The notes under the pieces are model-generated. The model was not told the DNA's origin. It did no database searches and was given only the letters and a program-made list of their open reading frames with translations. Positions 56,801 to 64,000 of a stretch of DNA of 64,000 nt are shown piece after piece; within the stretch, counting starts at the first letter, position 1, and every line of letters starts with the position of its first letter. The translations under genes were made by a program, and so were the position numbers. Origin of the DNA: Chaetoderma sp. LZ-2023a (Eukaryota > Mollusca > Caudofoveata > Chaetodermatida > Chaetodermatidae); assembly GCA_034401795.1 (NCBI GenBank), contig CM067366.1, forward strand, positions 74,840,129-74,904,128. The letters run 5' to 3'.

Positions 56801-57057
56801 CCATCAAAATATTTTAATTATTGAAATTACTACAGCTTGACGGGCAATATTGATCGGCGATGAAAATTCCCAGATTTTATGTCAAAATGTTAATTCAGTT
56901 GGTGATATCTCTGGCAATATTCAGGTGAGCAAAATTATAATTGGTCAGGCAAATAGTCATTTCTTTCAGCTTTAAGCACACTTCAATTTAATGACAATAC
57001 GCAAAGATAGAGTCTGTGAGACAAAAGCCATCTCATGCTGAATATTAGCAAAGAAGA
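53881..57057. other. Noncoding region, no gene recognised
   Basis: 54060-54430 is a diverged copy of the repeat at 13985-14700 (CATAGTATATAATGCTGCTT, GATATCTGGTGAGTCATTG). 54600-54680 has two copies of AGGACC(A/G)A..ATATTTAGGTCGCTA. 55850-56130 looks like a dispersed repeat (GACAATTCCGGGATTGGTAA, GGGCGGCGCCATTTTCTTG). A TATATAAGGCC near 55638 could be a core promoter, but no coding exon follows. Confidence 0.45.
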
Positions 57058-57410
57058 TTGCAGGAAATGTCAATTTCCCTTTCTCCGAGATCTAACAATA
57101 CTCACCATTCTGTTACTTCTGATATACAGCTGGCCCTGACAGCGGCTCTAGGATTATAGACTTAGAAAGCTTTACCGACTCCTGGGAACCGGGTACTCGG
57201 CTCCCAACTGCCGAGTACCCGTTTACCATAGAGCTCATATTGTTTGCATAGCCACCAAACAAGAGAAAACTATGGCTTGCCTCCGTGGGGCTGGGAGGCT
57301 GGGTCCGTAACAGAATGGTGAGTATTGTTAGATCTCGGAGAAAGGGAAATTGACATTTCCTGCATTCTCCTTCGATCAATACTCACCATTCTGTTACTTC
57401 TGATATACAC
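57058..57410 (+). repeat. D 3' terminal repeat and ICR
   Basis: The tip (CAGGAAATGTCAATTTCCCT, then TTCTCCGAGATCTAACAATA) recurs inverted at 57307-57361. 57362-57410 should complement the missing right tip. A hairpin CGGGTACTCGG/CCGAGTACCCG lies at 57190-57221, and again at 63929-63959. On the coding strand the tip has AGAATGGTGAGTATTG, donor-like as in the other families. Confidence 0.88.
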
Positions 57411-57910
57411 CAGATTTGATCAGTAACCTGGTGGGAAGGGGCAAGCCATAAATGCTAATTTTGCCCCTTGGAGAAAGATTTTAGACTTCAAACTTGACTA
57501 ACGGAGACCTAAAAGGACCGTCAAGTTCACGGAACCGAATCACATTCGCGTCACAGCCCCCCCCCCCCCCCCCTTTTTCCTCCTAAGAAAAGGGAGAGAA
57601 CTAACGAACATGTATCTCGCCTGAAAACACCAATATGCCAAGAGGGTTAACTACTCCCTGCATATTGCTTGTATTAGCCTGGGAATGAGCATGAATATAT
57701 ACGATGAATGAACATGAGACATATACATAATACAAAAAACTCTCACTTATTGAATTACCTTATGATAACAGGACTTCAGACGTACCGCCTCCAACCATTC
57801 ACCGGTTCGGCCATCAGTGACACAATCTGGTTGACATCCTCTCGCTTGACCATGCCTGCTTTAGGTTCTTTTCTTACCAAAGTGAAAAAAGGGGAAAAGC
57901 AGTGTGGTCA
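57411..57910 (-). other. D 3' UTR with cytosine tract
   Basis: C run of about 15 at 57559-57573 followed by TTTTTCCTCCTAAGAAAAGG, the same arrangement as in A1, A2 and B. No coding sequence. Confidence 0.75.
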
Positions 57911-58950
57911 CTATCGTTTCAAAACAGCTAAAGCGAGAGGATTGGCTGAGTCTGACACATCCCTCATATAGTAATCCGTAAATGAGGACTCACAGTGCCA
58001 TTGTGCAACGGCCATGATGTCCTCTAACGGAACACCATTGTAAAGAGTGGTCGAGGCGGCTATTCCTCTAACATCGTGTGCCCTTACGCCCTGCACCTGG
58101 TGCCCAGTCGCCATCTCGTGAGTAGTCTGAATGCATTCGACCACCCAACGAGATATAGTATCCATGGATGCGGCGCCATAAGGCTTTTTATGGCAGATCC
58201 ACAGATGTCTATCGTTCGACCGTAACGAGTCAGTCCGTTTCTTGTACTTAGTCAAAGCACGGACCGGGCACCAGACACTGGCATCACGATCAAACCTGGT
58301 TAACTTCGGTATAATGATCGGTTTGCCGGGATATCTCAAAGATTGGTTCTTTGATATAAATTCTGCTCTTGGCAGAAGACGCAGACCTTCTCCAGAAACA
58401 ATAAATCGGTTCCTCTCTGCCGAAAGCGCATGGATCTCACTGCGCCTTCTAGCTGAGGAAGCTGCCAATAGAAAAACCGCCTTTAGAGTCAAATGCTTTA
58501 GACTAGCCGAACGCAACGGTTCGAAAGGGTGCTTGGCCAGTACATTAAGCACTAAAGATAGACTCCATGCTGGAATGACTACCGGTTGTCTCGGGCGGAG
58601 ATTGCTCATTCCCTTCAACATCACATTTAACTGGGCCACCTCTGGACTATCCCTGTTGGCTAGACAAGGGATAACTGATGCCAAAGCTGACTTGTATCCA
58701 GCAACTGTGATGGGAGCTAGTCCTGAAAAGAACAGCTCACAGAGAAAGTCTGCTATTTGCTGAATAGTGGATTGAAAGGTATCAATACCCTTTTCTTCAC
58801 ACCAGTCTGCAAATCTGTTAACCTTGTTGTTATATGACTTGAAGGTTGACCTCCTTCTCGCAGCCGCGATGAAATCAGCAGCCTGTCGAGAAAAGCCTTC
58901 CGACGTGGAACGTTGTTTGACAACATCCACGCAGTCAATTTGAACATTTC
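57911..58950 (-). CDS. DIRS tyrosine recombinase (D), uninterrupted
   Basis: Integrase of the element, cutting and joining DNA through a tyrosine nucleophile. Core-binding part: FADWCEEKGIDTF, TVAGYKSALASVIPCLANRD. Catalytic part: SSARRRSEIHALSAERNRFI (Arg I), AHDVRGIAASTTLYNG (HxxR), AQWHCESSFTDYYMRD (Tyr). No stop from 59770 to 57911, although the part above about 58950 is the other frame of RNase H. The start given is where conserved YR residues begin; no ATG marks it. It is -1 relative to RH with about 200 nt of true overlap. This is the only recombinase in the window that could still be functional. Confidence 0.88.
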
Positions 58951-60917
58951 GGGACGCTCGTGTAGGAAGCGTCCCTTGGCCTGGGAGATTATGTTCGGAA
59001 TCTCGGGCAACTGCACAGGATTTTCCACCAGCAGATCTAGAAGATTCGTGAACCACGCCCTGCTCGGCCAATACGGCGCTATTAGCAAGACCAGACATGG
59101 CTCCTCCCTGACCTTCACCAATACCTTCGGTAGAAGAATGGTGGGTGGGTACGCGTACGCGTGGATCCCTCTCCAGCTTATCGCCAGAGCGTCTGTATCG
59201 ACGGCATTTGGATCTGGAATCGGCGAGACATATGTCATGATTTGAGCATTTTCCTTTGTGGCGAACAAGTCCACGTTGGGTGTGCCCCAATGCTCGAAGA
59301 TCCGTCGTAGAACCGGAGGGTTGAGGGACCATTCTGTTGGCAAGATTCTCTGTCTGCGAGACAAAGCATCCGCCAGAATGTTCAATCGGCCAGGAATATG
59401 AGCTGCTTTCAAAACAACCGAGTAATTCCTGCACCATTGAATCAAGTGCCACACCCTGATGCACAGGGTGGGCGACCTGGTCCCTCCTTGGCGATTTATA
59501 TATGATACTACTGTCGAATTGTCCGACCGTATCAATATCACCTTGCCCCTGATCATCGGAAGGAACTCTTCCAACGCCAGTTCCACTGCCATCATTTCCA
59601 ACAGATTGATATGCAGCTGACTCTCCGGGAGAGTCCATGTGCCCGAGACCTGGTGTTCTCCCAGGCAGGCACCCCACCCCTCCAGCGATGCATCCGTGTA
59701 AACGGACAGTTGGGGGTGGGGTAGGTGCAGCGAAACCCCTATTAGGAGATTCTGACGCTGTTTCCACCATAGAAGATGCGATATTATCGCCTCAAAACTG
59801 GCACCAGTTTTGACAGGGCTTCTGTTCTCTGTTTCCACAGAGACATCAAATACAACTGGATAGGTCTTCGTATTAGAGCAGCGTACGGGATAACCTGCTC
59901 CATGGAGACCATCATGCCCAGCATCTGAAGGAACCGCCTCGCCTGAATGTGGTTTCCCACTCGAAAACTCCTGAGGATGGCTAACAGAGACACCACTCTG
60001 GGCTCTGACGGGTAAACCCTGCCCTCCTCGAGGTCGAATCGCATCCCCAAATAAACGAAATGTTGAGTGGGCGTCAACTCGGATTTCTCCTCGTTGACTA
60101 TCCAGCCTAGATCTGAAAGTAACCTCAGAGTCAGAGCAGTATCCACGTTCAACCTGGCTGACGAGTCTGCCTTGAGCAGCCAGTCGTCTATGTAGGTGTG
60201 TAGCGCCACGTTCTCTTTTCTGAGAAACGCTGTCACCACAAGGACCACTCTTGTGAAAACCCTCGGAGCTGTCGACAGGCCAAACGGGAGAACTGTAAAC
60301 TCCCATACTTGATTCTGAAACGCAAATCTCAGAAACCTGTGCCAACTCCGATTCATCGGAATGTGGAAATATGCATCTTTCAGATCGATCGATACACACC
60401 ACATTCATTTCCTCAATCCCGCCATTACCGACCTCGGTGTTTCCATCTGGAACCGAGGCGTATGGATAAACCAATTTAATGGCCTGAGATTGAGTATGGG
60501 TCTCCATCCCCCTGTGCTCTTGGGGACAAGGAACATGTTTGAATAGAAGCCTGGAGTGTTCCGGTTTGCTGGTTTTATTGCTCCCTTCAGAAGCAAACCC
60601 GACACTTCCTTTTGAACGGCTTCTAACTTGTCTGGCTCCCTTGGTACGGGTGTCCAGACAGGTGCCAAAGACAGATTTTGTGGCGGAAAGTCCCACCACT
60701 CCGGCATGTAACCCTGGGATAACCATCCCAGGACCAGACTGTCTGACGTCACACCTCGCCAGGCCTCGACGAAACGCATGAGCCTTCCACCCACCATAGA
60801 CGCCTCGACGTCTAACGGGGTTGTCCGGGTCGCAGTCCGCTCCCCCCCCCCCCCCTCTTTCTTAACGAGAGAGAGTGAGAACCATTTCGTTCTAGGCACG
60901 ACGGGTATAACTGGCAC
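58753..60917 (-). pseudogene. DIRS RT-RNase H polyprotein (D), one nonsense codon and a frameshift
   Basis: RT: GGWRPILNLRPLNWFIH, VSIDLKDAYFHIPM, LPFGLSTAPRVFTR, YIDDWLLKAD at about 60179-60196. A TGA at 60405-60407 interrupts ..AGLRK/MWCVSIDLK; in A the residue is glycine, so GGA to TGA is likely. The frame changes near 59785-59800, after which RH is open to 58753: YTDASLEGWGACLG, NLLEMMAVELALEEF, LIRSDNSTVVSYINRQGGTR, LADALSRRQRILP. Post-RH: NVDLFATKENAQIMTYVSPI and LLIAPYWPSRAWFTNLLDLL. A poly-C run at 60841-60854 encodes a Gly stretch near the N-terminus. Confidence 0.9.
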
Positions 60918-61094
60918 CGCTGTTCCTGTCGCACAGGCGCGGTCCAGGCGGATATGAAGGGAGCTTGCGTACCCTCAGATACGCTTCGGCCCCTTCTGTC
61001 CGCCCTTTGAGGCCTTACCCTTACCCTTCCCCTTGCCCTTCCCGCCTTTAGGGCGGTCAGGAGCAACATTGGGGAGGGTAGGCGCCTCTACAAC

Positions 61095-62994
61095 CTATCT
61101 GGGTTTCTTCGCCGGCGGCGGCTCCGAGAACCCAGCCGAAACAGAAGTCGCAACAGGCCTGGCTTTCGCCTTGCTCTTATGCTTCTTCTGTTTCTTTGAA
61201 GGCTGTCCCGTTAGCGGTTTACCCACAGCCCCTAGTGCGTGCGCTTGCCGCACTAGCTCTAGCTGTAGATTTACCGCTAACTGATTCTGCGCGATACTGG
61301 CGGTGTCCTCTAAGATGGCCCGCGCTTGGCCACCAAAGATGCTAGGCCCTGTCAGGGGCGTCCCAAGAAGACGCTCCCTGACTGCCGTAACCGGACGCAT
61401 ATGGTCAATGACCATTTGCCTCCTGGACTTCGTCACTCACGCTTGCACCCTTGCCAATGCGTCCATTGACAGCACCAAGCCGTCATTAACACACGATAGC
61501 GCCACAGGTGGCACAGGGTGGCCTGCCCCCGCTTCAGCCCACACCGACTGAAGGAGACGATAAGAGTGATTGACAGCGCTGATCGCTGCCCTCACACCCT
61601 CATCGCATAGGGCCAGGACTTCTTCCTGGTGTACCTGGGACTTATCCACTAGTGCCGGACCGGGACCACCCGACCCGGCACTCTGGACGCAGGGAGCTGA
61701 CCCTTGGTCATTAGTTGTTTGCTATAAATAGCATCCAACAAATCAATGAACCGTGGATCCAGTCCCACTGACTGGATCCGGGCCGCGGGCAAAATCCCCG
61801 TCCTAATCGACGGACGGGGCGCATCTTCATCGGCCGTGGCCGAAACCACAGACGGGTCAACTCTGGCTAGCCACGCCAGAGCATCTGACCAATCTATCTC
61901 CGAAGAAGATACCCCCGCAAACACGTCACCCGTTGACGTGCTCACGGGTCTGCCAGCCACGGCCTCCTGGCAAGGAGCCACGGCTGACACGCCAGGCACT
62001 CCGCTACCACACGGTTCCGCCGCCACCCCATGAAACACTCCGGTCCATGGGGTAGGTCCGCACGGAAAACCGTACGGACCCGTAACAGTCGCGGAACCAT
62101 AGCCGGACACGGGCGCCACGGCACCCAACGTCCGGCTGCCGGACCAGGCGAGATAGGTGAGTACCACGCCTGGCCCGGCACACCCGTTCCCCTGACGGCT
62201 GGTGACAAACCAAGCCACGCGGAACCAGTGCACGGTAACGGATTCGCCTCAGCCGCAGGCGGAGCCGCTGACCTGGCTTGCGCCAAACCAGACAAATGGA
62301 GGCCGGTTCCGTCCAGGACGGAATCAACCTCCATATTCTCCACCTGCGGCTTCATGGGCCGCAGCAACCTCTCCTCCTCGGCCTCCTCGTCTTCAGACTC
62401 CGAAGAGCCGTCACTAGACGAGTCAACCGTGGAGCCGTCCTGGCGGACGGCTCCCACACCTGACGGACCGGCCACCGCTACTGGACCACCCGGAGGTGGC
62501 CGCAGAGAGACAGAACCTGTCTGGCCGAAGCCAGACGGGACCGCCAGGGGGCCGTACGAGACGGCCCCCTCGGTAACCAGTCCAGAATCCTGTCCGAGGA
62601 CAGGATCCGTACCAGGCATGGGGAGAAACTGCCCCCCAACCTTTGGTAGCAGGGATGACACCAGCGTGGGCAGAACGCTATGCAGAAAACCCTGCATAGC
62701 CGGACCAAACCACGCCGGCGGTGCCATCTCCGCCACCTCCAGCTGGGGACGTAGAGCTCCCCCACCGGCCGAACCGGGCGCTCCACGATTTCCTCTCGGA
62801 CCGCCTGACCCCGCGTCAGACCCAGCCAAGTCCTTCTGGGCAAGGAACTCAACCATCATTTCGACGGACCACACTGCACAAACATTACACCTATGATCTA
62901 TATTACACAGGGAACACCTAAAACAGACATGGTCCTTGAACATTAGACGGACAAACTTATGGCAGTCGTCACATGATGGTGGGGCTGGCTTGGC
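61095..62994 (-). pseudogene. DIRS gag-like protein (D), exon 2, damaged
   Basis: Begins after an acceptor-like TTTTATAG at 62995-63002 with AKPAPPSCDDCHKFV, then FKDHVCFRCSLCNIDHRCNV, the same Cys/His cluster as in A and B. Middle: MQGFLHSVLPTLVSSLLP, acidic SSSESEDEEAEEERLL. It continues SSSEIDWSDALAWLARVDPS in another frame and then GTPLTGPSIFGGQA, with a Lys-rich tail KKQKKHKSKAKA. Frame changes occur near 62000-62230 and near 61650; a TGA lies at 61437-61439. It ends at 61095. Confidence 0.82.
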
Positions 62995-63763
62995 CTATAA
63001 AATAAGCACAAACCTACAATAAACAAGCGGAACGAGACCCGGATGGAAGGCAGACAATTAATTTTCAAATATTTTGACTCATAAATTAACCGTAACCTCC
63101 CCGCACCCCACCCCGCCACGTTACAACAACGATCGCATTGATTATGACGACAAGTATGCGGCGGGCACAAACACACCCATAATAGATCCTCCAGGATGTG
63201 TAACGGCTCCAGGAATCATATCGCATAGCATTCAGGGTATATTTAATAATCAATATAAATTATACTCCTAACGAAAGCAGCACGATATGTGAAGAAAACA
63301 ACAAAATGTATCCAAACTGCTGTCTCACACGGTAAAACCGCAGACCACACATCTACTCAAGAATTTTGAAACCACCGATCATTGCAAACCGATCGTGATC
63401 GCACGTAAACTTGATCATTCTAAAGTTTCCGGTACCATTTTTAGTACGCAGCACCCAGAATAAGATGCGCGAATTAATGAAAAAAATTTTCTTCACATAA
63501 ACATCCGAGCGACCGGGTGTGACGTCACCCACTCGGATTCTACGGAGAACGACGTCAGCCGATATTCGTGTTAGAAATACCGTAGCAAACACCTATTTTC
63601 ATATCTGCCGATCGCCTGTTGGGGTTTAAAGAAGGCGATCGTCTGGCATATATCGTTGTTAGCACACGTCCCAGATTCTATGGGGTCAGAAATTGGAACA
63701 TGCGACACAACGAAATTTAGAGACCTAAGTTTTTTAACTATGGATAATAAAGAACAATACAAC

Positions 63764-63790
63764 CTGGTTGTCTTGGGCGGTATTCTCCAT
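63764..63790 (-). other. Possible D 5' coding exon of gag (9 codons)
   Basis: ATG at 63790-63788 then MENTAQDNQ, ending CAG/GTTGTA; intron to 62995 (769 nt). Phase 0 joins it to AKPAPPSC. The donor is weaker than in A and B and the exon is shorter, so this is a suggestion based on the analogous place and intron length. Confidence 0.35.
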
Positions 63791-63899
63791 AGTCCTCAGT
63801 TATCCTTTCAGAACACACAAACTATCACTGATTAAAGACTTAGATTATTTAAAACCCTAAAATCCTTAATGCAAAAAGCATGTATTGCACTTGTTGCTA

Positions 63900-64000
63900 T
63901 GCAAACAAGAATGAGCTCTATGGTAAACGGGTACTCGGCAGTTGGGAGCCGAGTACCCGGTTCCCAGGAGTCGGTAAAGCTTTCTAAGTCTATAATCCTA
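63900..64000 (+). repeat. D 5' (right) inverted terminal repeat, cut by window end
   Basis: GCTATGCAAACAAGAATGAG, then GGTAAACGGGTACTCGGCAG and CTTTCTAAGTCTATAATCCTA are the complement of 57143-57260. The noncoding 63003-63763 holds the proposed intron. Confidence 0.9.

Larger units (their letters stand above)
57058..64000 (-). mobile_element. DIRS-type retrotransposon D, runs past the window end
   Basis: Left terminal repeat 57058-57260, ICR 57307-57410, then YR, RH, RT and gag in minus-strand order, and the right terminal repeat from 63900 to the last base. Roughly 90 bp of the right end should lie outside. It is only distantly related to A and B in DNA but collinear in protein. Damage: two frame changes and a TGA in gag, a TGA in RT and a frame change between RT and RH. 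YR is open. Confidence 0.93.

Noticed and set aside
60812..61069. Basic 85-codon minus-strand frame between gag and RT of D
   Set aside because: Arginine-rich out-of-frame reading of the gag-RT junction; the poly-C tract keeps it open.

Overview
This is a eukaryotic, animal window: introns, no operons, AT-rich spacer, and very dense in transposable elements. Several repeats look like those I know from mollusc genomes. These are long non-autonomous elements that open with a GAGGCC..GGCCT hairpin and TCGCTCACCTG and close with CAGGTGAGCTAA, and a SINE carrying TGTCGTAAGAGGCGACTAA. A marine lophotrochozoan, probably a mollusc, is the best guess, held only moderately.

The one host gene I can support is a TRPM-type (melastatin) cation channel on the minus strand. 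Three internal exons are visible, at 44048-43913, 27265-27064 and 20921-20778. They have good splice sites and compatible phases (0, then 1). Neighbouring exons should lie outside the window or were missed. The gene spans at least 23 kb, nearly all of it repeat-filled intron.

The window is dominated by DIRS-type tyrosine-recombinase (YR) retrotransposons, six copies of four families, all with their coding strand on minus. They are A1 (829-7804), B1 (30488-42265, interrupted), A2 (31051-38111, nested inside B1), C (44736-53514, gutted), B2 (47484-51616, inside C) and D (57058 to beyond the window end). The complete layout, read on the minus strand, is: inverted terminal repeat, short ATG exon, intron, gag with an N-terminal Cys/His cluster, RT, RNase H, a post-RH domain, YR overlapping the RH frame, a C-rich 3' UTR, an internal complementary region (ICR), and the inverted terminal repeat. 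Each ICR is the complement of the two element tips joined together, as expected for DIRS circle formation. All copies carry lesions. Only the YR frame of D and the RH frames of A1 and D read through.

B1 and A2 lie in the sense direction in the 16.6-kb TRPM intron. A2 entered exactly inside the ICR of B1, and the shared core TGAAA at both junctions without target duplication records a recombinase-type insertion. B1 itself interrupts a palindromic repeat whose halves flank it.

Other regions: 7.8-15.5 kb holds palindromic and tandem repeats, a pearl/Helitron-like array and a SINE with 12-bp target duplications. 15.5-18.5 kb holds a dead Penelope-like element with a hammerhead-ribozyme-like core and an inverted GIY-YIG copy. 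18.5-30 kb holds TRPM exons among pearl-like elements, palindromes and TTAA-type MITEs. 42-44 kb holds a second palindrome family next to the first TRPM exon. 53.9-57 kb is unassigned noncoding DNA. No tRNA, rRNA or CRISPR was recognised.
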